A DNA stretch of 62,827 nucleotides from Rhizobium altiplani (GTDB lineage: Bacteria > Pseudomonadota > Alphaproteobacteria > Rhizobiales > Rhizobiaceae): positions 48,768 through 111,594 of the forward strand of contig NZ_LNCD01000058.1 of the NCBI RefSeq assembly GCF_001542405.1. Direction: 5' to 3'. The translations under genes and the position numbers were made by a program. Each line of letters opens with the position of its first letter. Position 1 is the first letter of the stretch. This document shows, in pieces, positions 52,645-61,350 of this stretch. The notes beneath the pieces are model-generated. The model worked only from the letters and a program-made list of their open reading frames with translations. It was not told the DNA's origin and searched no databases.

Positions 52645-52745
52645 AAGCGGCCGAATACGGCCGATTGCTATTTCCATACCATTTAAACGGCCGTATATGT
52701 CCTATATTGGCTGAACTGATTATAAGACATCAATCGGCCGTATGC
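52645..52745. promoter_or_regulatory. Cluster of CGGCCG palindromes, HipB operators
   Basis: CGGCCG cores flanked by AT bases occur at 52648, 52658, 52688 and 52735 (for example AATACGGCCGATT and AAACGGCCGTAT). The first gaps are 10 and 30 bp, so sites face the same side of the helix. A fifth, with CGAATACGGCCGATTG identical to the second, lies inside hipB at 53031. Confidence 0.6.
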
Positions 52746-52784
52746 GTCCGCTTAACTCATAAAAGTTGCGATTCGAGGCCACAT

Positions 52785-53141
52785 ATGTCCGGTTTTACTC
52801 CGCAAGATGCCAGGGCGCCAGATGCGATCGCCAGGGAAATGGGACAGAAACTCGAACGCTTCCGCCTATCGAGAAACATCACCCAACAACAACTCGCAAC
52901 CGATGCCGGAATATCGGAGCGGACGCTCCGGCGGCTTGAGTCGGGAGACAATCCCACTCTCGACTCCCTGATCCGGGTACTGATCGCACTCAAGATTCAA
53001 GGCAATATAGACCTGCTCATCCCGGATTCTCGAATACGGCCGATTGAGCGCGTCCGCACCAAAGGAACGGAGCGCCAAAGATCAAGGTCCACGAAGACTG
53101 CAAAGCAACCGAAACCATGGGAATGGGGAACCAAGGAATGA
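52785..53141 (+). CDS. hipB: HipB-type antitoxin/Xre regulator
   Basis: A 118-residue protein with an Xre helix-turn-helix (RLSRNITQQQLATDAGISER, TLRRLESGDNPTLDSLIRVL) and a long basic C-terminal tail (RTKGTERQRSRSTKTAKQPK). It should bind the CGGCCG operators and hold HipA inactive. GAGG seven bases before the ATG (MSGFTPQ). hipA starts three bases after its stop. Confidence 0.9.
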   Translation: MSGFTPQDARAPDAIAREMGQKLERFRLSRNITQQQLATDAGISERTLRRLESGDNPTLDSLIRVLIALKIQGNIDLLIPDSRIRPIERVRTKGTERQRSRSTKTAKQPKPWEWGTKE

Positions 53142-53144
53142 CGA

Positions 53145-54467
53145 ATGGCTGAGCCGTCCACAGACGCGTCCGTCGTGCTTTGGGGGCGTGAGATTGCGGC
53201 CGTCTCCTGGATCCCGGACCTCGGGCACGCCGTTTTCCAGTATGATCCTGAATTCGCCGGCTCCGGCATAGAGCTTTCACCGCTCGTCATGCCGCTCGGT
53301 CCCGACCCCTATTCGTTTCCCGCTTTGCCGAGGACCACCTTCAAGGGTTTGCCGGGCATGCTGGCAGACGCACTTCCCGACAAGTATGGAGATCGACTGA
53401 TCAACGCATGGCTGGCAGAAGAAGGCCGCACCCCCGACAGCTTCAATCCGGTGGAAAGGCTTTGCTATGTCGGAACGCGCGGCATGGGTGCCCTCGAGTT
53501 CAAGCCTGCTCTCATGGGGTCGAACCAGAAGGTTCGCAGGATCGAGGTCGCCAACCTGGTGCGCCTTGCCAACCTCGTTTTGAATCAGAAAGCAAGCCTC
53601 GAAGGCATCCCGGGCGGAAAGAACGATCTTGCCGCGATCGACGACATCCTTCGTGTCGGCACCTCGGCCGGCGGTGCGCGCGCAAAAGCCATTCTTGCAT
53701 GGAACGAGGCGACCGGAGAATTTCGGCATGGCCAGATCGATGCAGGCGATGGCTTCGAGCACTGGCTCATGAAGTTTGACGGGATCGACACCAACCGGGA
53801 CAAGGAAGAGCCCGATCCGCAAGGCTTCGGCCTGATCGAATATGCCTACTATCTCATGGCGACAGCAGCGGGTATCGACATGATGCCATGCCGGTTGCAT
53901 CACGAAGGCGGTCGAAGCCATTTCATGACGAGGCGATTCGATCGCCCCGTTGATGCAAAAGGCGTGACGCATAAACTGCATATGCAATCCCTCTGCGCGT
54001 TGCAGCACTTCGACTTCAATGATCCCCGCGGCTATTCCTACGAACAGGCGATCTTGACGATCCGGCAACTGGGGCTCAGCGCATTGGCTCTGGAACAACA
54101 GTTTGTTCGCGCCGTGTTCAACATTGTCGCACGTAACCAGGACGACCACGTCAAGAACATCGCCTTCCTGATGAACCAGGCCGGGGAGTGGAAGCTCTCG
54201 CCGGCCTTCGACGTCAACTATTCCTACAACCCTGGTGGCGAATGGACCGGGCAACATCAGATGAGCCTGAACGGCAAGCGCGACGGGTTCATTTCCGAAG
54301 ACCTTCTTGCATTTGCCGGAAACGCGTCAATCAAGCCCGCGAGAGCGAAGGCACTCGTCGCCAACATTCGCGACGTGGTCTCGAACTGGCCTCGTTACGC
54401 AAGCCAGGCCGGCGTTGACGACGACACGATACGCAAGATCGGAAATACGCACCGCTCGATCGCCTGA
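53145..54467 (+). CDS. hipA: HipA serine/threonine kinase toxin
   Basis: A 440-residue HipA-like kinase, which in E. coli phosphorylates glutamyl-tRNA synthetase and causes dormancy. N-terminal couple-HipA domain (FKGLPGMLADALPDKYGDRL), Gly-rich loop region VGTSAGGARAKAILAWNE, catalytic NQDDHVKNIAFLMN and metal site LSPAFDVNYSYN are all present, so the toxin should be active. It forms a two-gene operon with hipB. Confidence 0.94.
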   Translation: MAEPSTDASVVLWGREIAAVSWIPDLGHAVFQYDPEFAGSGIELSPLVMPLGPDPYSFPALPRTTFKGLPGMLADALPDKYGDRLINAWLAEEGRTPDSFNPVERLCYVGTRGMGALEFKPALMGSNQKVRRIEVANLVRLANLVLNQKASLEGIPGGKNDLAAIDDILRVGTSAGGARAKAILAWNEATGEFRHGQIDAGDGFEHWLMKFDGIDTNRDKEEPDPQGFGLIEYAYYLMATAAGIDMMPCRLHHEGGRSHFMTRRFDRPVDAKGVTHKLHMQSLCALQHFDFNDPRGYSYEQAILTIRQLGLSALALEQQFVRAVFNIVARNQDDHVKNIAFLMNQAGEWKLSPAFDVNYSYNPGGEWTGQHQMSLNGKRDGFISEDLLAFAGNASIKPARAKALVANIRDVVSNWPRYASQAGVDDDTIRKIGNTHRSIA

Positions 54468-54637
54468 ATTGGCTGGCAGGGAAGTGCCGGTCAACCAAAG
54501 TGAAAAAATGAGCGGCGTCGATAAGATCTTAGGATCTGAGCCTGGCGGAATTTGCGCTCAATGTGGACTGGCTACCTCATGAATACAGGCGGTACGTGAT
54601 CGGCCGGGGAAGCATTCGACCGGCAACCTCCAATCGA

Positions 54638-54891
54638 GGACCTGCCAATCTTTGTGAGGCTGAACGGCCAACGGTCAACGAGCGACCAGCCGGCTTTCCG
54701 TTTGGCGACACGTTGCGTCCACTCATTGCTTACGCCAATGGCGTCAGCACGTCGGCCACATTGAGTCCCCTCAAAAATGGGACAATTGTCACGACCGGCG
54801 CGCTCAGTGGACTAATTCGATAGCGGAATCGGGTGAAGTCACCATCCAGTTCGGAGACGTTGTGGCACTCCGTTTTCACCTCATACGTTGA
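54638..54891 (+). pseudogene. Relic of a fumarylacetoacetate-hydrolase / 2-keto-4-pentenoate-hydratase family gene
   Basis: GPANLCEAE, FPFGDTLRPLIAYANG, SPLKNGTIVTTGALSGLI, and after a frameshift AESGEVTIQFGDVVALRFHL and stop, match the C-terminal third of this family (LKAGDIVTTGxxTGL). The rest of the gene is lost. The next 280 bases up to vapC hold nothing clear. Confidence 0.65.
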
Positions 54892-55173
54892 TCACCCCGC
54901 CGGCCGGAGGTTCCTCTGGAACCTACACGAATGGATGTGGAGTGACTGGCTCAGCAAGGACAAGGCAAGTCGAGAAGCCGTGGGCGTTCCAACCCGACAT
55001 TGAGAAAATTCTTGTGCTGGGTTAACCAGCATTGTGTCTGGTTTCGAGACCGACACCTGAATGAGCGGCGACATCCGTCGGTGCAATGATCCTGTATGCC
55101 GCTTCAGCAAGGCGACCTCGACGAAGATCACACTCGGCGAATTTAGTTCGCCCGTCGTGATCATTCAAAGCGC

Positions 55174-55575
55174 CTAGGCTGTCCAGTCCTCGACACGTAA
55201 GCCAGGCACGCGATCAAACTCACGCCGATTGTTCGTGACCAGTATCAGCCCCCGCGAGCGGGCGTGACCGGCGATCAACTGGTCGTAAGGCCCGATCGGG
55301 GTGCCGCCGCGTGCAAGTTCTGCACGCAATTGTCCTGTATGGCCTGCTGCCATCTCGTCATATGGAAGGACCTCGAGCCGTGCGGCAAAGCCTTCGACGA
55401 CCGACAGATTCCGCTCTGGGGCGGCTGACTTCTCTGCTCCATAGATTAGTTCCATCAGACTGATGGAGCTAATGCAGAGTTGACCATGGTGTCGGTTGAA
55501 CGCCTCGCGCACCTGCTGCGGGCGGTTCTTCACCGTAAAGATACAGATGTTTGTATCCAGCATGTACTTCAGCAT
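55174..55575 (-). CDS. vapC: VapC PIN-domain ribonuclease toxin
   Basis: A 133-residue PIN nuclease. Acidic metal-site residues are in YMLDTNICIF (Asp), SSISLMELIYGAE (Glu), GPYDQLIAGHARS (Asp) and LVTNNRREFDRV, all in place; VapC enzymes cut tRNA or rRNA. The ATG overlaps the vapB stop by one base (TAATG). The closest well-known relatives are VapC of the FitB/VagD style. Confidence 0.93.
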   Translation of the reverse strand: MLKYMLDTNICIFTVKNRPQQVREAFNRHHGQLCISSISLMELIYGAEKSAAPERNLSVVEGFAARLEVLPYDEMAAGHTGQLRAELARGGTPIGPYDQLIAGHARSRGLILVTNNRREFDRVPGLRVEDWTA

Positions 55576-55805
55576 TAAAATGCGTCACGCTCCTGCAAGG
55601 CCGGTTGATCACGTTCGGTCATAAAATCCGAGGTAGCCGCTTCGCCTTCGAACCAGCTGTCCCAAACTTCTCCGGCAGGGGCGATAATCCTCGTGCGTCC
55701 AACTGCGACAATGTCGACGCGCTTTACATCATCAGGCAGAGCGACGGCCTTCGGCAACCGAACGGCCTGGCTACGATTGCTTTGAAACACTGCACCTTGT
55801 TCCAT
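55575..55805 (-). CDS. vapB: VapB antitoxin (AbrB/SpoVT fold)
   Basis: A 76-residue antitoxin. The AbrB-type DNA-binding N-terminus AVFQSNRSQAVRLPKAVALP is diagnostic of the VapB/VagC group; the C-terminal WDSWFEGEAATSDFMTERDQ wraps the toxin. GGAGG precedes the ATG. A palindrome 30 bp upstream is the expected operator. Confidence 0.93.
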   Translation of the reverse strand: MEQGAVFQSNRSQAVRLPKAVALPDDVKRVDIVAVGRTRIIAPAGEVWDSWFEGEAATSDFMTERDQPALQERDAF

Positions 55806-55833
55806 TTCCTATCCTCCGCAATATACGAAAGCC

Positions 55834-55879
55834 ATATCCCATTTAGTTTCGCGAATGGGATATGTCAATGGGATATACC
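55834..55879. promoter_or_regulatory. VapB operator: inverted repeat plus an extra half site
   Basis: CATATCCCATT (55834-55844) and AATGGGATATG (55855-55865) are perfect 11-bp arms around 10 bases; a third copy AATGGGATATAC follows at 55868-55879. The 270 bases between this and the iron-transporter ATPase hold no gene I can support. Confidence 0.65.
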
Positions 55880-56148
55880 TCGTCAGACTGGGCGATGTTT
55901 GAGAACTCGGCCCAAAGCCGCGGCCTGTGTCGATGCGCTCAAGGCCGGACATCAGTACCATGCTGGAGGTTTCGACGAGCTGCCACCAGACCACTGCGAT
56001 CATCGCTATCGCCGCGCGCAAGTGACTCGAAGGTCAGCTCGTCGAATAGCCTGTTTGAAGCGAAAATGAGTCATCGTGCCTGCGCGAAGCGAGCGATTCT
56101 GGATTTGCGATAGGAATGCTCCGGCTTATCGCGCCAGCATTAACTTGA

Positions 56149-56901
56149 TCAGAGCGCCCCATCGACAATGACTACAGGTCGCCCGCGCGAGCAGGATTCG
56201 ATGCGGGCATCCACACGATAGATGTCGCGCAGCATTTTCGATGTGATCACTTCAGCGGTCGCGCCGCTCGAGGTCATTTCCCCATTGGCGATAACGATCG
56301 TGTTTGTGCAATAGCGCAAGGCGTGATTGAGATCATGGAGTGCAATGAGCACGATCATGCCGGTGCGGCTGGCAAGATCGACGACGAATTCCAATACATC
56401 GATCTGACGATGGAGGTCGAGGGCCGAGGTCGGCTCGTCCATCAGCAAGACCTCGGGTTTGCGCACCAGCGCCTGGCCGAGCGAGACGAGCTGTCGCTGG
56501 CCGCCCGACAGGGCGTCTAGCCCCCGGAAGGCAAGGTCTTCGATACGCAACGCCTTCAGGATCGCGTCGATCTCGAAAAGCTCTTCGTCCTTTACCCGCC
56601 AGCCGCCGCCCTGTTTTGTGGCAAGCAGGAGCGACTCGTAGACCGTCAGCACGGCATTCGAGCCGGTGTCCTGCGGCATGTAGCAGATCGCCCGGTCGCC
56701 GCGTGTCACATCCGAAAGCTGCACGACACCGGGGCCTGAAATTAGGCCGGCGATTCGCTTGAAGAGCGTCGACTTGCCGGCCGCATTCGGGCCGATCACC
56801 GCCGTGGTGGAACCGGGCGTCAAGAGCTCGATTGCGACCTTGGACAGAACCGTCGTGCGGCCATAGCTGGCGCCGAGATCCTTAAGTACCAGGCTTACCA
56901 T
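56149..56901 (-). CDS. Iron/siderophore ABC transporter ATP-binding protein (FecE/FepC type)
   Basis: A 250-residue ATPase: Walker A GPNAAGKSTLFKRIAG, Q-loop YMPQDT, signature ALSGGQRQLVSLGQA, Walker B VLLMDEPTSALD and switch ALHDLNHALRYC are those of ferric-siderophore, haem or B12 importers. The start MVSLVLKDLGASYG overlaps the permease end by seven bases; a longer upstream frame is only the permease read out of frame. Third gene of a binding-protein/permease/ATPase operon. Confidence 0.94.
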   Translation of the reverse strand: MVSLVLKDLGASYGRTTVLSKVAIELLTPGSTTAVIGPNAAGKSTLFKRIAGLISGPGVVQLSDVTRGDRAICYMPQDTGSNAVLTVYESLLLATKQGGGWRVKDEELFEIDAILKALRIEDLAFRGLDALSGGQRQLVSLGQALVRKPEVLLMDEPTSALDLHRQIDVLEFVVDLASRTGMIVLIALHDLNHALRYCTNTIVIANGEMTSSGATAEVITSKMLRDIYRVDARIESCSRGRPVVIVDGAL

Positions 56902-57959
56902 GCTCGCCTCCGGTTTGAGAAAATCAGGACGAAGAAGAAGGGAACGCCGACAAGCGCGGTGATGACGCCGATCGGCAGGATTGCGCCGGGGATCAGGACC
57001 TTGCTGACGACCGACGTCGCCGAGAGCAGCAGCGCACCGCAGATCACGGAACCGGGCAGAAAGAACCGCTGGTCCTCTCCCACGACCATGCGCGCGATAT
57101 GGGGGCCGACGAGGCCGACAAAGCCGATCGTCCCGACGAAGGAGACAGGAATGGCGGCGAGCAAGCTGACGACAAGCATGGTGTGAAGGCGCAGGCGCCG
57201 GACATTGACGCCCATGCTCGCCGCCTTGTCGTCCCCGAGCCTCAGGGCTGTCAACGCCCAGGCGTTGCGCACGAAGAGCGGTAGCGTCACGACGAGAATG
57301 GCGCCAGTGACGAAGACTTTGTCCCACGTCGCTTTGGTAAGGCTTCCCATCGTCCAGAACACGACTGCGGCGAGCGCCTGCTCGGACGCGAGGTATTCGA
57401 GAAGCGACAGGGCGGCATTGAACGTGAAGACGAGGGCGATGCCGAGCAGCACGATCGTCTCGACCGTAACACCGCGCAGCGTCGATGCGAAATGGATGAA
57501 GAGCGCGGCCACCATCGCCATGACGAAGGCATTGACCGGAACCATGTATTGAACCGCGCCCGGAAAAATGGCGACACCTGCAACGAGCCCCAGCGCCGCG
57601 CCAAAGCTGGCGGCCGCCGAAATGCCGAGCGTGAAGGGACTGGCGAGCGGGTTCGAAAGGATCGTCTGCATCTGCGCACCTGCCACCGAGAGCGACGCGC
57701 CGACCGTCATCGCCATCAGCGCAATCGGCATGCGGATATCCCAGATGACGACACGCAGCTGGTCACCGGCAGCCTCCGGGGAAGCGAGCGCCGACAGCAC
57801 CTCAGCAAGACTGTAATTCGCGGGGCCCAATGCCATGTCGGCAGCCATGCTTGCCGCAAGCGCGACGACAAGACCTGCAAGGATGAGGATGCGCCGAAAG
57901 GCAAGGGCGCGATATTGATCGCGCCCCGTCACCTTCGTTTCGATCGTCGCAACGCTCAT
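56895..57959 (-). CDS. Iron/siderophore ABC transporter permease (FecCD type)
   Basis: A 354-residue inner-membrane protein with about ten hydrophobic segments: ILILAGLVVALAASMAADMA first; LRVVIWDIRMPIALMAMTVG, GAQMQTILSNPLASPFTLGI and IGFVGLVGPHIARMVVGEDQ are strong FecCD signatures. It follows the binding-protein gene by three bases and most likely forms a homodimer since no second permease is present. Confidence 0.95.
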   Translation of the reverse strand: MSVATIETKVTGRDQYRALAFRRILILAGLVVALAASMAADMALGPANYSLAEVLSALASPEAAGDQLRVVIWDIRMPIALMAMTVGASLSVAGAQMQTILSNPLASPFTLGISAAASFGAALGLVAGVAIFPGAVQYMVPVNAFVMAMVAALFIHFASTLRGVTVETIVLLGIALVFTFNAALSLLEYLASEQALAAVVFWTMGSLTKATWDKVFVTGAILVVTLPLFVRNAWALTALRLGDDKAASMGVNVRRLRLHTMLVVSLLAAIPVSFVGTIGFVGLVGPHIARMVVGEDQRFFLPGSVICGALLLSATSVVSKVLIPGAILPIGVITALVGVPFFFVLIFSNRRRAW

Positions 57960-57962
57960 CGC

Positions 57963-59093
57963 CTATTCGCCCTTCAACGTGACGAAGTAGCCTGACTTGT
58001 AGTCGAGCGGCAGGAAGCGCGCGTGAAGCTCCTTGAAGGTTGCTTCCGGATCGAGTCCGTTGAACAGGTCGGGGTGCAGCCACTTGGCGATCTGCTGGAT
58101 TGCGACGAACTGGTAGGGATTGTTGTAGAACTGGTGCCAGATGGCATGGACATTGCCATCCTTGACCGCCTTAATGCCGGTAAAGGCTGGGCGTTTCGTC
58201 AGGTTTTCCAGCTTGCGGTGCGCTTCGGCGATATCCGCGCCATAGCCGACGCCGACCCAGTTGCCACCAGGCACATAGCCTTCCCACATGCCGCCGGTGA
58301 TGATGACCTGATCAGGATTGGAGGCGATGATCTGTTCCGGGTTCACCGTGCCGAAGGTGCCTGGAATGATGTCCTTTGCCATGTTGATGCCGCCGGCCAG
58401 CTCGACCATCTTGCCGAAATTCTCGCTGCCGAAGGACATGCAGCAATCATCAGAATAGCCGCCCGCGCGCTCCATGAAGACGACCGGCTTTGCGGGGTTA
58501 CTCTTCTCCAGGACATCCGTGACCTTCTTGATGGCGTCGGCGCGGAAGGTGATGAAGTCGTCGGCGACCTTCTCCTTGCCCATCAGCGTGCCCATGATAC
58601 GCATGCTAGGCTCGGTGTTTTCCATCGGCTTTTCCCGGAAGTCGACATAGACCAGGGGAATGCCGACCTTGGCGAGCTTGTCGATATAGCCGGCCTCTTC
58701 CGTAGCTGTCTTGGCGTCAACATTCATCAGGATGACGTCGGGTTTCAAGGCTACCGCCTGTTCGATATCGAACGTGCCATCCTTCATACCGCCGAAGGTC
58801 GGCAGCTTGGCGATGCCAGGGTATTTTGCGAGATAGGCCGCGTAGGATTCCGGGTCCGCCTTCGGCAGGTCGTCGCGCCAGCCGACGACGTGCTGGAACG
58901 GGTTGTCCCTGTCGAGCACGGCAAGGAAATAGATCTGCCGGCCTTCGCCGAGGATTGCGTGCTTTACCGGCACATTGACTTCGACGTCGCGGCCCGTCAC
59001 GTCCCTCACAACGACGGGATCGGCGATCGCGGGCAGCACTGTGGACGCGAGAACGCCAAGGGCGATCATTGCCGACTTGCCAGAAAAGCGCAT
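57963..59093 (-). CDS. Iron/siderophore ABC transporter periplasmic binding protein
   Basis: A 376-residue binding protein of the BtuF/FecB class. Signal peptide GKSAMIALGVLASTVLPAIA-DP, then VVVRDVTGRDVEVNVPVKHA, VALKPDVILMNVDAKT, EQIIASNPDQVIITGG. A Cys pair DDCCMSFG is unusual. Downstream of an IRO box on the same strand, so iron-repressed; ligand could be ferric siderophore, haem or another metal chelate. Confidence 0.94.
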   Translation of the reverse strand: MRFSGKSAMIALGVLASTVLPAIADPVVVRDVTGRDVEVNVPVKHAILGEGRQIYFLAVLDRDNPFQHVVGWRDDLPKADPESYAAYLAKYPGIAKLPTFGGMKDGTFDIEQAVALKPDVILMNVDAKTATEEAGYIDKLAKVGIPLVYVDFREKPMENTEPSMRIMGTLMGKEKVADDFITFRADAIKKVTDVLEKSNPAKPVVFMERAGGYSDDCCMSFGSENFGKMVELAGGINMAKDIIPGTFGTVNPEQIIASNPDQVIITGGMWEGYVPGGNWVGVGYGADIAEAHRKLENLTKRPAFTGIKAVKDGNVHAIWHQFYNNPYQFVAIQQIAKWLHPDLFNGLDPEATFKELHARFLPLDYKSGYFVTLKGE

Positions 59094-59135
59094 GGTTGAA
59101 TCTCCAGTGGAAACTGACCGGCACTTATTATTTGA

Positions 59136-59150
59136 TGACTTTCATAGTCA
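59136..59150. promoter_or_regulatory. IRO box (RirA-type) TGA-N9-TCA
   Basis: TGACTTTCATAGTCA fits the rhizobial iron-responsive operator TGA-N9-TCA and has inner dyad symmetry (TGACT...AGTCA). It lies 43 bp from the binding-protein start and 46 bp from the methyltransferase start, so it can control both. Confidence 0.7.
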
Positions 59151-59195
59151 AGATTTATCTTTTAGAAGCATTCGAAGCTGAGATAAGGACGGAAC

Positions 59196-60011
59196 ATGCA
59201 GAGCGATCGAATGGCCGACAGCGCCAATTTCACCTTGCGGGATGAGATCAAGGCCTATTGGTCCGAACGCGCGGCAACATTCGACCAGTCGCCGGGCCAC
59301 GAAATTTTCTCCGAGGAGGAGCGTGCGGCCTGGCACGCACTGATCGGGCGGCATCTCGGCCGCGGCGACGGCCGCAAGGCCCTCGACCTTGCCAGCGGCA
59401 CCGGTGTGATCTCCCACCTGATGGACGATCTCGGCTACCAAGTCACCGGCATCGACTGGTCGGAAGCCATGCTGGAGCGGGCACGCGCCAAGGCGGCATC
59501 GCGGGGACGGGCGATCCGCTTTCACGTTGGCGATGCAGAGAACACGCTTGAGGCCGATGACAGCTACGACGTTATCATCACCCGCCACCTTGTGTGGACG
59601 CTGGTTGACCCCGAAGCCTGTTTTGCGGAATGGCTGCGCGTCCTGAAGCCGGGCGGGAAGCTGCTGATCATCGACGGGGATTTCGTCAACACGGGCCTTG
59701 CTGAGCGGCTCATCAAGCGTCTCGCGACCTTCCTCGAACGGACGAACCTCATCAAGACACAGGCACCCCATGCCCCCGCCACCATGGCCAGCATGCATGA
59801 GAGTATCCTGTCGCGCGTCCATTTTTCTGGAGGCGCACGGGTTGAGGCGGTTTCCCGCATGCTGAAAGTAACCGGTTTCTCCCCTGTTACGGCCGACACT
59901 AACCTGCGGAAGATCCATAAGGCGCAGTCGCAGTATTTCGGCTTCTTCAAAGCCATCGCACGAGGCCTTCAGCATCGCTACGCGATCATAGCGCAAAAGC
60001 CAGCTGAATAG
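59196..60011 (+). CDS. Class I SAM-dependent methyltransferase
   Basis: A 271-residue enzyme of the Methyltransf_11/25 group. ALDLASGTGVISHLMDDLGY binds S-adenosylmethionine; VTGIDWSEAMLERARAKAAS, DVIITRHLVWTLVDPE and EWLRVLKPGGKLLIIDGDF follow in order. AAGGA six bases before ATG. Divergent from the iron transporter across the IRO box, which suggests a role in modifying or releasing a chelate, as small methyltransferases do beside some siderophore uptake genes; this is inference. Confidence 0.9.
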   Translation: MQSDRMADSANFTLRDEIKAYWSERAATFDQSPGHEIFSEEERAAWHALIGRHLGRGDGRKALDLASGTGVISHLMDDLGYQVTGIDWSEAMLERARAKAASRGRAIRFHVGDAENTLEADDSYDVIITRHLVWTLVDPEACFAEWLRVLKPGGKLLIIDGDFVNTGLAERLIKRLATFLERTNLIKTQAPHAPATMASMHESILSRVHFSGGARVEAVSRMLKVTGFSPVTADTNLRKIHKAQSQYFGFFKAIARGLQHRYAIIAQKPAE

Positions 60012-60068
60012 TCAGCAGCGGATTTTCAGGAACTTCCAGCCCTTGAGATCTCATCAGGTGTGAATAGC

Positions 60069-60103
60069 AGCCGGCGCCGTGGCACGGCGGCAACCCGCCG
60101 GCT
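60069..60103 (+). terminator. Hairpin after the methyltransferase gene
   Basis: AGCCGGCG (60069-60076) pairs with CGCCGGCT (60096-60103) with an inner CCG/CGG pair. No T-run directly follows (GATTTT ten bases on), so a weak terminator. From 60104 to 60533 no gene is seen. Confidence 0.45.
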
Positions 60104-60533
60104 GGAAGGGCGATTTTCACCGGTCTAGATGAGAGAGAGAACGAGGTTTTCCGATCTCGTGGTTCGTCTACAATTGCTCCTTCGCTCTCCCATCATGGGA
60201 GCAATCGAAGGCAGAGCAAGCCGCCTTGGCCTATTTGGTGGCGGCTTCCTTGCGCCGCTAGGTTGCTGTATAGTAGGGAGAGCACCTGTGACATTGCGCG
60301 CACAACCGATCAATAGGCAAAGCCGGAGGTCTACCGACCTGGCCGCGCCGCTTGCGACAATCGCAATTCTTATGCAAGCCGTCATTTTGAAGGGTTAAGC
60401 TTGAGCCGAGAGTCGCAACCGGGCCGTCCAAGCGAGAGCGGACCCAAGTGAGCGCTGTAGGGGCTATTCCATCCCGCGCCGTTGCTTAAACCACGCGGAG
60501 TGTCTTCTTACTGTGTCAGCGGAGGAAACACCC

Positions 60534-61328
60534 ATGCGATATCGATCGGAATCCCCGTTTCAAAATGCCAGACTGCTTACCGTTACCTTGGCCCTCGCGG
60601 CGCTGGCCGGCGCGATGCCCGGCCACGCCGATGAAAAGCAGGCGAAGGACCTGCTGAAGGCCATGTCGGACTATATGGCGGCGCAAGAGGCAATCTCGTT
60701 CGAGTATGACACGAGCCTGGAGGTCGTTACCAAGAAGCACCAAAAGCTGGCACTTGCGAGCTCCGGCACCGTGACGCTCAACAGGCCCGACAAGATACGC
60801 GTTACGCGTCAGGGCGGCTTCGCCAATGTCGAAATGGTATTTGACGGAAAAACGCTGTCGGTGCTCGGCAAGGACGCCAACCTCTTTGCTCAGACCGAAG
60901 TGCCGGGAACGATTGATCACCTCATCGACGCATTGCGGGACAAATTCCACAGGCCTTTGCCGGCCGGGGACATCTTGATGTCTAAACCCTACGACGAGCT
61001 CATGCCCCATGTCGTCGATGTGAAGGATCTCGGGAGCGGCGTCATTCGGGGTGAGGAATGCGACCACCTCGCCTTTCGCACCGATGATGGCGTGGACTGG
61101 CAAATCTGGATCGCCCAAGGTCAGAGCCCGTATCCTTGCCGTTATGTCGTCACCAGTACGAAAGTGGCGGGCTTTCCACAATACACGATTGACATAAGGT
61201 CATGGAAGGCAGGGTCGGACGCGGCGGCAGGCAACTTCAGCTTTAAAGCTCCCGATGGGGCCAAGGAGCGGAAGCTGAGCGACCTTCCCGACACCGACGA
61301 ACTGCCAGAAATATTCTCCGTAAAATGA
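60534..61328 (+). CDS. Exported DUF2092 family protein
   Basis: A 264-residue precursor with a signal peptide (LLTVTLALAALAGAMPGHA-DE) and a LolA-like beta domain: AMSDYMAAQEAISFEYDTSL, LNRPDKIRVTRQGGFANVEM, DGKTLSVLGKDANLFAQ, GEECDHLAFRTDDGVDWQIW, SYPCRY-type end. The family is thought to handle hydrophobic ligands in the periplasm; exact role unknown. GGAGG nine bases before the ATG. Coupled with the small gene 22 bp on. Confidence 0.9.
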   Translation: MRYRSESPFQNARLLTVTLALAALAGAMPGHADEKQAKDLLKAMSDYMAAQEAISFEYDTSLEVVTKKHQKLALASSGTVTLNRPDKIRVTRQGGFANVEMVFDGKTLSVLGKDANLFAQTEVPGTIDHLIDALRDKFHRPLPAGDILMSKPYDELMPHVVDVKDLGSGVIRGEECDHLAFRTDDGVDWQIWIAQGQSPYPCRYVVTSTKVAGFPQYTIDIRSWKAGSDAAAGNFSFKAPDGAKERKLSDLPDTDELPEIFSVK

Positions 61329-61350
61329 TCGAACTCGAAGGAGGGACGAC

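Noticed and set aside
56902..57327. Upstream extension of the iron-transporter ATPase frame by 142 codons
   Set aside because: It is the permease gene read out of frame, Arg/His-rich, and the ATPase domain begins normally at 56901.
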